Part shown: in pieces, positions 1-7,777 of the stretch
Position numbering within the stretch: position 1 is the first letter of the stretch
Layout: each line of letters begins with the position of its first letter
Position numbers and translations under genes: made by a program
From: an uncultured Bacilli bacterium
GTDB taxonomy: Bacteria; Bacillota_I; Bacilli_A; RF39; UBA660
Direction of reading: 5' to 3'
Assembly (NCBI GenBank): GCA_910585045.1
Contig: CAJUCD010000009.1
Location: 1 to 64,000 of the forward strand
DNA length: 64,000 bases
Notes under the pieces: generated by a model
The model's input: only the letters and a program-made list of their open reading frames with translations
What the model was told of the DNA's origin: nothing
Databases searched by the model: none

Positions 1-54
1 TGCTATACTTCCTATTGTTACTATTATTCCCATTGTAATAATACTTTTTTTCAT
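1..54 (-). CDS. 5' end of a secreted/membrane protein gene, runs off left edge
   Basis: Only the first 18 codons are present. The start ATG is at 54-52, preceded by AAGGATGG as ribosome binding site. The peptide opens MKKSIITMGIIVTIG, a short basic head followed by a hydrophobic stretch, as in a signal peptide or anchor. The hydrophobic start and the roughly 135 bases upstream resemble those of the broken surface-protein gene at 25007-26289, so this is probably another member of that DUF6273/FISUMP-like family. The rest of the gene lies outside the window, so the family assignment is inference. Confidence 0.5.
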   Translation of the reverse strand, partial: MKKSIITMGIIVTIGSIA

Positions 55-97
55 CTTTACCATCCTTCTTTTCCATTCTAATACTATTTTTATTAAC

Positions 98-231
98 TTT
101 CATTATCTTCGACAAATGTTGTCAAAACTTCTCTTTATTTCTATATACGTTATTTGTAACATTAACATATAAATAAAAAGCAATACTTTATGTTATATAT
201 TCAATATACAATATTATTGAGTATAATTCAA
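98..231. repeat. Upstream element, copy A (shared with 26335-26475)
   Basis: This stretch aligns by eye over its whole length with 26335-26475. Shared blocks are TTCATTA-CTTCGACAAA, TCAAAACTTCTCTT, TACGTTATTTGTAA and CAATATACAATATTATTGAGTAT. Both copies sit just upstream of a minus-strand gene for a related surface protein, so the element is likely its promoter and operator region. It contains the near-palindrome TTCGACAA-ATG-TTGTCAAA at 109-127, whose TTCGACA half matches a Spo0A box (TGTCGAA inverted), and the imperfect palindrome TTGAGTATAATTCAA at 217-231. The rest of bases 55-331 has no gene. Confidence 0.65.
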
Positions 232-331
232 TAGTTTTTTATAATTTTCGTCATTTTTATTAATATAAGTCTTTATTTAAAAATATTACTAATAAATGCG
301 ATAATATATACATAAAAGAGAGGCATAAAAC

Positions 332-805
332 ATGAATTATGGAGAATTAATGAAAGAAATTCGTTTCTACAATGATGTAACTCAAAAAGATGTTGCAAAC
401 ATACTAGGTTTACAAAGAAGTACCTATAGCGATTATGAACAACAATATATCATCATTCCTCTAAAACACTTACTAAAATTTTGCAATCATTTTAATATCT
501 CATTAGACTATATATTTGGTCTAACTAACACTAAACAATATCCTAACAATAAAAAAGAAATTGACTTAAAAGAGTTTGGCATAAGATTACGAAGACTTCG
601 CAAAGAACACAAACTAAATCAAGGTGAATTAGCTAAAAAAATACACACTCATAATACTATTTTAAGCAGTAATGAACGAGGCAGAACTTTAATAAATACT
701 GCGAACTTATACTCTATTGCTAAATTATTTAATATATCCTCAGATTATTTATTAGGCCGTATAGATAATAAAGAAAAAGTTTTACCTATCAATATATATA
801 CATAA
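332..805 (+). CDS. Transcriptional regulator with two tandem XRE-type HTH domains
   Basis: The 157-residue protein holds two Cro/C1-type helix-turn-helix domains, at about residues 5-65 (with TQKDVANILGLQRSTYSDYE) and about 80-145 (with LNQGELAKKI and YLLGR). Each ends with the usual SxDYLxG helix. There is no enzymatic or membrane segment, so it should act as a cytoplasmic DNA-binding regulator. AGAGAGG precedes the ATG by a normal distance. It is divergent from the surface-protein gene at the left edge, with the repeated palindromic element between them, so it plausibly controls that gene. The regulatory link is inference. Confidence 0.8.
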   Translation: MNYGELMKEIRFYNDVTQKDVANILGLQRSTYSDYEQQYIIIPLKHLLKFCNHFNISLDYIFGLTNTKQYPNNKKEIDLKEFGIRLRRLRKEHKLNQGELAKKIHTHNTILSSNERGRTLINTANLYSIAKLFNISSDYLLGRIDNKEKVLPINIYT

Positions 806-831
806 AAAAAAGATTTATCTATGAAATCTTT
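804..831 (-). terminator. Intrinsic terminator of the 815-1663 gene
   Basis: Read on the minus strand, AAAGATTT and AAATCTTT form an 8-bp stem around a 7-base loop, followed by a run of T. It overlaps the last codons of the minus-strand gene. It converges on the HTH gene and may stop transcription from both sides, although only the minus strand has the T run. Confidence 0.7.
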
Positions 832-1663
832 CTAAAGCTCTAACACGAGTTTGACCTTTTTCTAATTCTTGTGGGATTGTGTAATTTGCAATTAAATCTA
901 TAGTTTTATCGTGAATAATTTGTTCACTTTTTTTATGAGGATTTATCACACTTCTTCGCACAGTTTCTTGAGCTTTTTCATCTAAAGGTCCAAAAATATA
1001 ATCAGACCCACCCATTAAAAATTCATCAACTATCACTACCCTATCATCTAAAATCATTTCCCGTTTTAAAGGATAATCAACTAAAAACAAATTATCTTGC
1101 ATTTCATAATCTGGAGTACTTACCGCTACCCTTAATATTTGATCCTGAAAAAGTCTTATTGCTTGCACAACACTTATAGTCCTACAATTTCCAAAAGAAG
1201 GAACATTTTGAATAAAAGCATTCCTCCCATTAAAAGAAATTCTTTTTAACAACTCTTTTAAATCAGCAATAGAATAGCCCTCTAACTTTTTAGTTGTCGC
1301 ATCAGTTAAACTAACTGGCACATTTAAAGGCAAAACTCTAGCACTAGTTTCTTCATCTGCTCTATTTAAAACATCCAAATTATACCCCGAATTAATATAT
1401 TCTAAAAATTTATACACAACAACATCTTTTTGTTTGGCATTTATACCATCTCTCATATTTCTAGCCCTATTTAAAGCATTAATTAAATTTACATTCTGAA
1501 ATTCCCAATAACCTGCCTTAATCATTTCCTCTAGTTGTTCAAAATCTCTAATATTATATTCTTTTAAAAATTTTACTCCATAGGAATCTATTCCACTATT
1601 TCTATATACCATTGTCCCCACATTTATTAAACTATATGTTGAAAAATCTTTTAAAGAAACCAT
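815..1663 (-). CDS. Hypothetical protein, 282 aa
   Basis: I do not recognise this family. The protein is soluble-looking, with no signal peptide or membrane segment, mixed alpha/beta composition and a charged C-terminus (RVRALERFHR). A central stretch around residues 140-230 is rich in beta-type residues and carries NVPSFGNCRTISV and VVIVDEFLMGGSDYIFGPLD. The start is supported by AGGGGGAAAGTT directly before the ATG. It is monocistronic, with its own terminator at 804-831 and another terminator upstream at 1702-1728. Composition matches its neighbours, so nothing suggests recent transfer. Confidence 0.7.
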   Translation of the reverse strand: MVSLKDFSTYSLINVGTMVYRNSGIDSYGVKFLKEYNIRDFEQLEEMIKAGYWEFQNVNLINALNRARNMRDGINAKQKDVVVYKFLEYINSGYNLDVLNRADEETSARVLPLNVPVSLTDATTKKLEGYSIADLKELLKRISFNGRNAFIQNVPSFGNCRTISVVQAIRLFQDQILRVAVSTPDYEMQDNLFLVDYPLKREMILDDRVVIVDEFLMGGSDYIFGPLDEKAQETVRRSVINPHKKSEQIIHDKTIDLIANYTIPQELEKGQTRVRALERFHR

Positions 1664-1701
1664 AACTTTCCCCCTACTAAAATCTTATTTTACCTAAAAA
1701 A

Positions 1702-1728
1702 ATAAAAAAAGACAAGTATATCTTATCT
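1702..1728 (-). terminator. Intrinsic terminator after the era operon
   Basis: On the minus strand GATAAG-ATATA-CTTGTC forms a 6-bp stem with one G-U pair and is followed by seven T. It lies immediately after the stop codon of the small yqzL-like gene and so marks the end of the yqfC-to-yqzL gene string. Confidence 0.7.
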
Positions 1729-1821
1729 CTAATTTTCTTCTTTTTCTAATCTTTTATATTCTAAGTAATCTTCTACTTTACCAGACTTTTGAAATCTTTT
1801 CCATGCTTCTTTTTTATTCAT
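1729..1821 (-). CDS. yqzL: YqzL-like small protein, 30 aa
   Basis: This short gene is supported by context and residue pattern. The peptide begins MNKKEAWKRFQKSGKVEDYL and ends with a charged tail. It matches the YqzL pattern of W-x-x-F-x-x-(T/S)-G-x-(V/I)-x-x-Y-L-x-(Y/F)-K. In B. subtilis yqzL lies between era and recO, and here it directly follows era with a terminator behind it. AGGTAAGAT precedes the ATG. Function is unknown in the family. It is shorter than the B. subtilis protein. Confidence 0.7.
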   Translation of the reverse strand: MNKKEAWKRFQKSGKVEDYLEYKRLEKEEN

Positions 1822-1874
1822 TTATATCTTACCTTTCTAATTTAATTATGAGATATAAACAAACTTTTTATTCA

Positions 1875-2756
1875 CTAAAAATCAAAAAAACCTAATTCTT
1901 TAATATATCTTTCTTTATCTTTCCAATTTTTTACTGTTTTAACATACAATTCCAAATAAACTTTTTTCTTAAAATAATTTTCTAATTCAATTCTTGCTGC
2001 TGTTCCGATAACTTTTAATCTATCGCCTTTTTTACCAATAATAATTTTTTTAATTGTATCTCTATCTACAATAATATCCACATGAACATTTATAATATCC
2101 TTTTTTTCTTCAAAAAATACTGTTTGACAAGTAAGACTATGTGGAATTTCTTCTACTGTAACATTAAAAAGCTTTTCTCTAACCGTTTCACTAACCATAA
2201 AATATTTACTATTACTAGTTTTAATACTTGGATCAAAATATCTCACTTCATCTTTTAAATAATGTTTAATAACCTGAATTAATCTTGTAACATTATCTTT
2301 AGATAAAGCAGAAACTGGCACTATATCTTGAAAAGGATATAAATCTTTATATTCATTAATACTAAACATAATTTCTTCATTAGAAAGTTTATCTATTTTA
2401 TTTAAAACTAATATTACAGGTGATTCTGTCTTTTTCAATATATCTATTATATATCTATCGCCCTTACCAATGCCTGCTGAGGCATCAACAACAAATAGTA
2501 AACAATCTATATCTTTAACTAATGACATTGCTTGTTTATTAGTTACTCTACCAAGTTTATTTATTGGTTTAATTATTCCTGGAGTATCCATAAATACAAT
2601 TTGATAATCTGGTTCATTATATATTCCTTGAATAATGTTTCTTGTTGTTCCTGCCACCTTTGAAGTAATAGCAATTTTTTCATTTATTAAAGTATTAAGT
2701 AAAGTCGATTTCCCTACATTAGGTCTACCTATCAAACTTACAAATCCACTTTTCAT
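1875..2756 (-). CDS. era: GTPase Era, 16S rRNA maturation and 30S assembly
   Basis: Era is a GTPase that binds the 3' end of 16S rRNA during 30S assembly. The 293 residues match the family length. The GTPase domain has G1 GRPNVGKST (about 10-18), G3 DTPG (about 57), G4 NKID (about 120) and the SAL-type G5. A C-terminal KH domain carries the IIGKKGDRLKVIG loop (about 240). It follows dgkA by 23 bases and precedes yqzL, the order known from Bacilli, in one minus-strand operon. All key GTP-binding motifs are intact. Confidence 0.97.
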   Translation of the reverse strand: MKSGFVSLIGRPNVGKSTLLNTLINEKIAITSKVAGTTRNIIQGIYNEPDYQIVFMDTPGIIKPINKLGRVTNKQAMSLVKDIDCLLFVVDASAGIGKGDRYIIDILKKTESPVILVLNKIDKLSNEEIMFSINEYKDLYPFQDIVPVSALSKDNVTRLIQVIKHYLKDEVRYFDPSIKTSNSKYFMVSETVREKLFNVTVEEIPHSLTCQTVFFEEKKDIINVHVDIIVDRDTIKKIIIGKKGDRLKVIGTAARIELENYFKKKVYLELYVKTVKNWKDKERYIKELGFFDF

Positions 2757-2779
2757 ATTATACCTCCCTAGTTGTTATC

Positions 2780-3214
2780 TTATAATAATTTAAATAGTTC
2801 CATCAAATATGGTCCAAACACAAATAAACTTATTACAACTGAAACTATCGACATTACAAAACTTGCTGCCGAGCCACAATCTTTAGCTATTTTAGCAAGA
2901 GGATGAATTTCTGTTGTTGTCAAATCTACTGCTGCTTCAATAGCAGTATTTAAAAGCTCCATAGCCAATATACTTCCTAAAGCAATAAAAATTATCGCCC
3001 ATTCTGACAATTTTATTTTAAATATAAAACCCATTATAACTGCAAGCAAACTAAGAAGACCATGAATCCACAAACTTTGTTCATAACGATAAGCATATAT
3101 CAAACCATCTAAAGAATATTTAACACTCTTTAAGAATCTTGCACAACCATATACTTTAACTTTATCTCGACTAAACTGCTCTTTACTATTATTATCTATT
3201 GATGCCTTCTTCAT
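2780..3214 (-). CDS. dgkA: Undecaprenol/diacylglycerol kinase, DgkA family
   Basis: A small integral membrane kinase. In Gram-positives the family phosphorylates undecaprenol (or diacylglycerol), feeding the lipid carrier pool for cell-wall synthesis. The 144 residues show three hydrophobic helices (about 52-70, 75-95, 115-140) and the family signature ELLNTAIEAAVD with catalytic Glu and Asn. The first 25 residues are a polar extension. The gene overlaps the end of ybeY by about 23 bases, with AGGAG upstream of its ATG inside ybeY, showing translational coupling. Confidence 0.93.
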   Translation of the reverse strand: MKKASIDNNSKEQFSRDKVKVYGCARFLKSVKYSLDGLIYAYRYEQSLWIHGLLSLLAVIMGFIFKIKLSEWAIIFIALGSILAMELLNTAIEAAVDLTTTEIHPLAKIAKDCGSAASFVMSIVSVVISLFVFGPYLMELFKLL

Positions 3215-3635
3215 TTAAAATCAACTCCTGCAATAAAAACATTTCCTTTTCTTCATTTTTTTCCATATGATCATAACCGAGCAAATGAAGAAGACCATGA
3301 ACAACCAAAAAAGATAATTCTCTTTTTACTGAGTGACCATAAGCTAAAGCCTGTTCCTTCATCCTTGGTATACATACATAAATATCTCCTAAAACCCTAG
3401 TATTATTATACACCATACTTTCATTATCTTCAAATGCAAATGATATTACATCAGTAACTTTATCAATACCTCTATAATCTCTATTCAATTCTTTAATATA
3501 CTCATTTTCGACAAAAACAATTGAAAAACAAGCCTTTTCTACTTTCTCATGTTCTAAAGTTCTTTTAATAACTCCCTCTAAATAATCATAAGTAAAGTCT
3601 ACTCCTACTAAATCATTAATTTCATAATCACTCAT
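3192..3635 (-). CDS. ybeY: Endoribonuclease YbeY, rRNA maturation
   Basis: YbeY is a metal-dependent endoribonuclease acting in 16S rRNA 3' processing and ribosome quality control. The zinc motif HGLLHLLGYDH is present near the C-terminus, with the R-x-x-D-x-x-T-D-V-I-S-F core before it. I place the start at the ATG at 3635, which forms an ATGA overlap with the stop of the upstream VanZ-like gene. The longer reading frame upstream to 3698 only overlaps that gene and adds no family sequence. The resulting length, 147 aa, is normal. It sits between the VanZ-like gene and dgkA. Confidence 0.93.
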   Translation of the reverse strand: MSDYEINDLVGVDFTYDYLEGVIKRTLEHEKVEKACFSIVFVENEYIKELNRDYRGIDKVTDVISFAFEDNESMVYNNTRVLGDIYVCIPRMKEQALAYGHSVKRELSFLVVHGLLHLLGYDHMEKNEEKEMFLLQELILNEEGINR

Positions 3636-4213
3636 ATAATATGAACACCCATCCGTCCTAACAAATAAAGAACCATCATTATTAATATAATAAAACATAA
3701 AATATTATAAATCAAATCTTTTCCAAAAATACCTGGCATATATTTTTTTATAGCATTTAAAGCTACATATAACAAAAAACCAATAATAGAGCCTAAAGCA
3801 TTAAGAATAATATCATCAACATCAAAACTTCTTCCAATACAAAGCTGTACAAATTCTACCGTTGTACTTGATATAACACTTACCAAAAGTATTGGAAGTA
3901 TTCTTTTAGGCTTAATATAACTAGAAATAAAATAACCAAAAGGAATAAATAAAACTATATTTCCTACTACATTAAGATAAAAAGATGTACTTCCAATCGG
4001 ATATCTAAAAATTTCTGTAAAAGGCACTAAATTGTAACCACTAACTTGATTAAGTTCACTTCTGGTTAACAATTCATATAAAAGCAAAACATAAATAATA
4101 AATAACATATTTGTAAACTCTTTATAAAAAACTAACTTTTCATTATTAGATCTTATAGCTGCTATTCTAACACTAGCAATAATAACCAAAAAAATAGTCA
4201 ACATCGGCCACAT
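3632..4213 (-). CDS. VanZ-like membrane protein
   Basis: A multi-pass membrane protein with the VanZ-family signatures NLVPF, NIVLFIPFG, an E-x-x-Q motif, and GRSFDVDDIILN. VanZ proteins lower sensitivity to glycopeptides or lipoglycopeptides by a poorly understood route. The start chosen is the ATG at 4213, with GGAG 11 bases upstream and just clear of yqfD. An alternative GTG at 4267 would overlap yqfD by 50 bases. In B. subtilis this operon position between yqfD and ybeY holds phoH and yqfF, which are absent here. Confidence 0.85.
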   Translation of the reverse strand: MWPMLTIFLVIIASVRIAAIRSNNEKLVFYKEFTNMLFIIYVLLLYELLTRSELNQVSGYNLVPFTEIFRYPIGSTSFYLNVVGNIVLFIPFGYFISSYIKPKRILPILLVSVISSTTVEFVQLCIGRSFDVDDIILNALGSIIGFLLYVALNAIKKYMPGIFGKDLIYNILCFIILIMMVLYLLGRMGVHII

Positions 4214-4217
4214 ATTA

Positions 4218-5405
4218 TCAATTGACTCCGTTATTACCCCCATTATTGTCTTTATCATCAGTACCACTATCCATTTCTAGTTCATAATTCTTTTTTATTC
4301 CAATCTGCTCTATAATAGCCACAAACATTTCTATATCTAAATTATCATTATTTATATTTTTTTTCAATACTTTTTCATTAATTATATCTTCAATTTTAGC
4401 ACCTTTGACAACAAATTTTTCATGTACTATATTAATCGCCTTCTTTAGAGCTTCATCTTCTGTATACTTTTTTTTATTTTTTTCTACTTCATACTCTTTT
4501 TGAATATAAAACTCCATTCCAAATATTTTAAAAAGCAAAACATTTTCAACAACTTTATCTAACACTCTACTTTTTAAAACAACATATTCTTGAGCACTAG
4601 TTTTAACCATAAAATTATACCGCATTTTACCTGTTTTATTTACTTCTTCATAATTAAGAGGAAAACTAGTTTTTACATTATACCAAACCTCTCCTTTAAC
4701 CTCTCCACTAGCACAAACATTATTTTTAACTTCATCATATAATTTAATTTCTCCACTAATTAAAATATCATCTTTATTAACATAATCATTAATCTGTACC
4801 TCTTGGACTCCCCTTTGGGTATAAACATATTTTACTATACCTGATTTTGCCGCTACAATATGACAATACCCTGTTTCTTTATCATAATTATTAATAATTC
4901 TTTCCTCAACTCTTACATTAATAACCATTCCATCTACATCTATTTCTAACCATTCTAATTTATCTTTATAACTATTTTTAATTTCTGTTATTATATTTTC
5001 ATACTCTTGATAGCTTTTTTTAAAAGTAAGTGGCATTACTCCTCTATCTTTTAAAGCATCAGTTATAATTTCTCTAAGCTCTCGAGATTCATGAATTACA
5101 TTAACCTTTACAATAACATTTGACAATATCATAAATACAATTATTCCAAAAATAATACTTACAATAAAGAGCATATTTTTTTTTAATGAGCTTTTTACTT
5201 TATAAATACCTGTCTCATCAACAATCTCTAACTTATAACTAATTAAATATTTCTTAACTCTTTTTATATCATCATATAAAATATCCATTACTAAATAATC
5301 TTTATGATAAATAACATTTCTAATATCAACATTTATTCTATTAAGTTTTAATAAAATATCACTTTTTTTAGTAGTATTTATTCGTATCTTTACATAATGT
5401 TTCAT
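4218..5405 (-). CDS. yqfD: Sporulation membrane protein YqfD
   Basis: YqfD is a mother-cell sporulation protein of unknown biochemical activity. The 395-residue protein has the family layout: an N-terminal cytoplasmic domain of about 75 residues, one membrane span (about 78-100), then a large extracytoplasmic domain with the ERIINNYDKETGYCHIVA-type block and the GIVKYVYTQRGVQEVQ block. Its start overlaps the yqfC stop by ATGA. The C-terminus ends in an unusual Asp/Asn/Gly-rich tail (DKDNNGGNNGVN). Pairing with yqfC matches the sigma-E-controlled yqfCD operon of Bacillus. Confidence 0.9.
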   Translation of the reverse strand: MKHYVKIRINTTKKSDILLKLNRINVDIRNVIYHKDYLVMDILYDDIKRVKKYLISYKLEIVDETGIYKVKSSLKKNMLFIVSIIFGIIVFMILSNVIVKVNVIHESRELREIITDALKDRGVMPLTFKKSYQEYENIITEIKNSYKDKLEWLEIDVDGMVINVRVEERIINNYDKETGYCHIVAAKSGIVKYVYTQRGVQEVQINDYVNKDDILISGEIKLYDEVKNNVCASGEVKGEVWYNVKTSFPLNYEEVNKTGKMRYNFMVKTSAQEYVVLKSRVLDKVVENVLLFKIFGMEFYIQKEYEVEKNKKKYTEDEALKKAINIVHEKFVVKGAKIEDIINEKVLKKNINNDNLDIEMFVAIIEQIGIKKNYELEMDSGTDDKDNNGGNNGVN

Positions 5406-5644
5406 CTAACAAACCTCACGTTATTAATAATTCCTTTAACCAATATTTCATGATTATCCATAGCACTTACAATTAAATCATTACCTTCTATTATCAAAGT
5501 AAATTCCTTTAACTTCAATTCTATTAACTTATCACTAAGAGAAATTAACGATTCATAATAATAAACATGCAAGCAATTATTAAAAATATCAATATAATAA
5601 TCTTGATCTAATAAAAAATTTTGGAGATTCTTCATGATACGCAT
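5402..5644 (-). CDS. yqfC: Sporulation protein YqfC (YabP/YqfC family)
   Basis: A small beta-rich protein of about 80 residues that fits the YabP/YqfC family. The C-terminal half has the pattern LxLKEFTLIIEGxxLxVxxMDxxEILVKGxI typical of the family. Start choice: the ATG at 5644 is preceded by GGGTG at a good distance, while the upstream in-frame ATG at 5671 has no ribosome site. A CATAAAAT box at 5661-5668 on the minus strand fits the sigma-E -10 pattern CATA-N3-T, but I cannot see a clear -35, so the promoter is tentative. It is co-translated with yqfD. Confidence 0.85.
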   Translation of the reverse strand: MRIMKNLQNFLLDQDYYIDIFNNCLHVYYYESLISLSDKLIELKLKEFTLIIEGNDLIVSAMDNHEILVKGIINNVRFVR

Positions 5645-5722
5645 AAACTTCACCCATATAATTTTATGCAACCAAAAGCAAAAATAACAAACAACATAGT
5701 CTATCTAAATTTATTTAAAGAA

Positions 5723-5749
5723 AATAAAAAAACTCTATTTCAAGAGTTT
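5723..5749 (-). terminator. Intrinsic terminator after the HD-domain gene
   Basis: On the minus strand AAACTCT-TGAAAT-AGAGTTT is followed by a run of T. It lies six bases after the stop of the HD-domain gene and separates it from the yqfC operon. Confidence 0.75.
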
Positions 5750-5755
5750 CTAATA

Positions 5756-6307
5756 TTATCCATATGGATTTAATCTTTTAGAAATAATTCTTCTTTCTCT
5801 TTTATTATCCGCCACTTTAAGAGTTATCTTTACATAAGCATTCTTTGTAAATGTCTCATAAACACTACAAGCTTTATCTACTAAACACACTATTAAGCTT
5901 TCTCTATATCTTGGTGGCATAAAAGTTAAAGGAAACATATGCCTTTCTATTATATCAGCTTCCAAATAATTAACATTAAAATCTTTTCTCGCATTAAATA
6001 ATGCTATTTTAGGATGTATTCTTCCATGCAATCCCACATTTCTCGTTGGCTTATATTTTTGATGCCAGTCATAAAGAAAATAATCATGTAAAAGAGCTCC
6101 TCTAATTAATTCTTTCTCATGAACTCTAATTTTCAAAAATTTACACAATCTATAACTATAATAAGAAACTGCAATTGAATGTAAAAGACAACTAGTATTA
6201 CCATGTTGTAAAAACCTATTCATCTTCCAAAACTTTTTCTTTTGCATAATTTCATCCAAATAACTTTTAAAAATTAAATCTTCTACTTCCTTATTTCTTA
6301 ATTTCAT
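5756..6307 (-). CDS. HD-domain phosphohydrolase
   Basis: A 183-residue cytoplasmic protein of the HD superfamily, which hydrolyses phosphate esters or nucleotides using a metal centre. Visible ligands are the early histidine in NTSCLLHSIAV (about 43), the HD pair in RGALLHDYFLYDWH (about 92), a following HGRIHPKIA and ERHMFPL. The pattern with HDYFLYDWH is seen in small Firmicutes HD proteins of unknown substrate. It is a single-gene unit with its own terminator. No partner gene reveals the substrate. Confidence 0.82.
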   Translation of the reverse strand: MKLRNKEVEDLIFKSYLDEIMQKKKFWKMNRFLQHGNTSCLLHSIAVSYYSYRLCKFLKIRVHEKELIRGALLHDYFLYDWHQKYKPTRNVGLHGRIHPKIALFNARKDFNVNYLEADIIERHMFPLTFMPPRYRESLIVCLVDKACSVYETFTKNAYVKITLKVADNKRERRIISKRLNPYG

Positions 6308-6356
6308 TGTAATTCTCCTAAAATAATTATATTACAAATATTTATAAATACCAACA

Positions 6357-7772
6357 CTAAATTTGCGAATATGTAAAATTTCTAGATTTTTTAACAACGT
6401 CTTTATCTCCATAAATATCTAGTAAGAATTTCATATCTTGCTTACTAAATAAACTATTATTTCGAACATAATCTATTGCAGCTAAATAATTATGAGCATC
6501 TATAACATAAAGCTTTCTAACCAAACTTAAATACCCTTCTGGACCATCTACAGTTAAAATTCGTCCTAGCATATATTCTAAAACAGGACCTTTTTGATTA
6601 CAAATAATCAAAAAAATAATTATAGAATCACCAGCAGTTTGAAAAAGATAATCAATTAAAGGTAATACTTCTTCGGAGCTAATAGTACTAGCTAAAACTC
6701 TCATTAATTTCTCATCATTTTCTAAAATAGCTTGTTCAATCAATTTCTTTTTCTGTCCACTACTAACTAACGAAAATATTTCTTCCATATCATTATAAGT
6801 ATATTTTGAAATCATGTTTCTAAAACAACTTAAAACCATACTATTCTTAAAATTTAAATACATAGCTACTAAAATAATATTATGCGTTTTCAAGATTCTA
6901 TCCTCTTGAATAATAGAATCTACACTAGAATGAGCTGAGGCAAAAGCACTCATTAAAGAGAGTTCTTCGCTTTTTGCTATATTTTCCAATAGCACATCCA
7001 AATTCTCATATTTTTTATAACCTTTTACAATAACTTCATGAATAGAATTTTCATATAATTGTGCTATACTCTCTTTATTATGATTATCATACATATCATC
7101 AGCTAATTTCTCTAAGAAGCCTCTATACAACTGTGATTCATTACATAGAGCAAATAATTCTTCATTCAAAACTAAAGACAAATGAAACATTACTAAATAA
7201 TCTTGTTTTTTTAAGGCTTTTTCTAATATATCTTTTTTATCGCTATTATCAAGTACAAATAATATATCAAACGGATTTAAAATAATTGCCATTCGAATTC
7301 TTGAATAATCATTTTTTAAGGCCTCTTTAACTTGAGAATTATCCCATTCAAAATCTATAGGTTTATTTCTTGAATCTAAATATTTATTAATAAAATCCAA
7401 ATAAATTCCATAATCATGCATATTATTTTTTGCAATACTTTGTAAATCTTTTATATATTCTACATATCCAAATAACATTGAATACCCTAATATCAAAGCA
7501 AAATTATTAAACATCGAAGATAAATTAAAACCTCTTTTATTATTATAATGCGACCAATCGATGATAGATTTCATTTGCATTTCATCTAAAGAATCAAACA
7601 AAACAGTCATCGCATAAGCATCTTGTGAATCCATAGCAAACCGAAATAAAACATCCAAATCATCTTTAGACACAGATTTTTTTAATTCTGGAAACATTTC
7701 TAATAACATCACAGCATTAAGATAACAACCATCTTTAATTGAAGTTTTAAAACCTCTTGTAATTTTACTCAT
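6357..7772 (-). CDS. Hypothetical alpha-helical protein, paralogue of next gene
   Basis: I do not recognise this family. The 471-residue protein is predicted largely helical, with no signal or membrane segment. Its C-terminal part (pattern YLAAIDYVRNNSLFSKQDMKFL) parallels the neighbouring gene's end (YYRAIDFLRNNTFFNEVELQEI), so the two are tandem paralogues. Repeated short helices suggest a superhelical binding scaffold. That is inference. The start is the ATG at 7772, with GGGG nine bases upstream. The longer frame would begin with TTG inside the upstream gene. Confidence 0.7.
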   Translation of the reverse strand: MSKITRGFKTSIKDGCYLNAVMLLEMFPELKKSVSKDDLDVLFRFAMDSQDAYAMTVLFDSLDEMQMKSIIDWSHYNNKRGFNLSSMFNNFALILGYSMLFGYVEYIKDLQSIAKNNMHDYGIYLDFINKYLDSRNKPIDFEWDNSQVKEALKNDYSRIRMAIILNPFDILFVLDNSDKKDILEKALKKQDYLVMFHLSLVLNEELFALCNESQLYRGFLEKLADDMYDNHNKESIAQLYENSIHEVIVKGYKKYENLDVLLENIAKSEELSLMSAFASAHSSVDSIIQEDRILKTHNIILVAMYLNFKNSMVLSCFRNMISKYTYNDMEEIFSLVSSGQKKKLIEQAILENDEKLMRVLASTISSEEVLPLIDYLFQTAGDSIIIFLIICNQKGPVLEYMLGRILTVDGPEGYLSLVRKLYVIDAHNYLAAIDYVRNNSLFSKQDMKFLLDIYGDKDVVKKSRNFTYSQI

Positions 7773-7777
7773 AAATA

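Noticed and set aside
3198..4267. Mollicute genetic code (UGA as Trp)
   Set aside because: The VanZ-like gene ends in TGA exactly where ybeY starts, and Trp residues in core genes use TGG, so the standard bacterial code applies.
7061..7285. Plus-strand frame opposite the helical paralogue gene
   Set aside because: Low-complexity Tyr/Leu-rich translation of the antisense strand, with no ribosome site. The minus-strand gene explains it.
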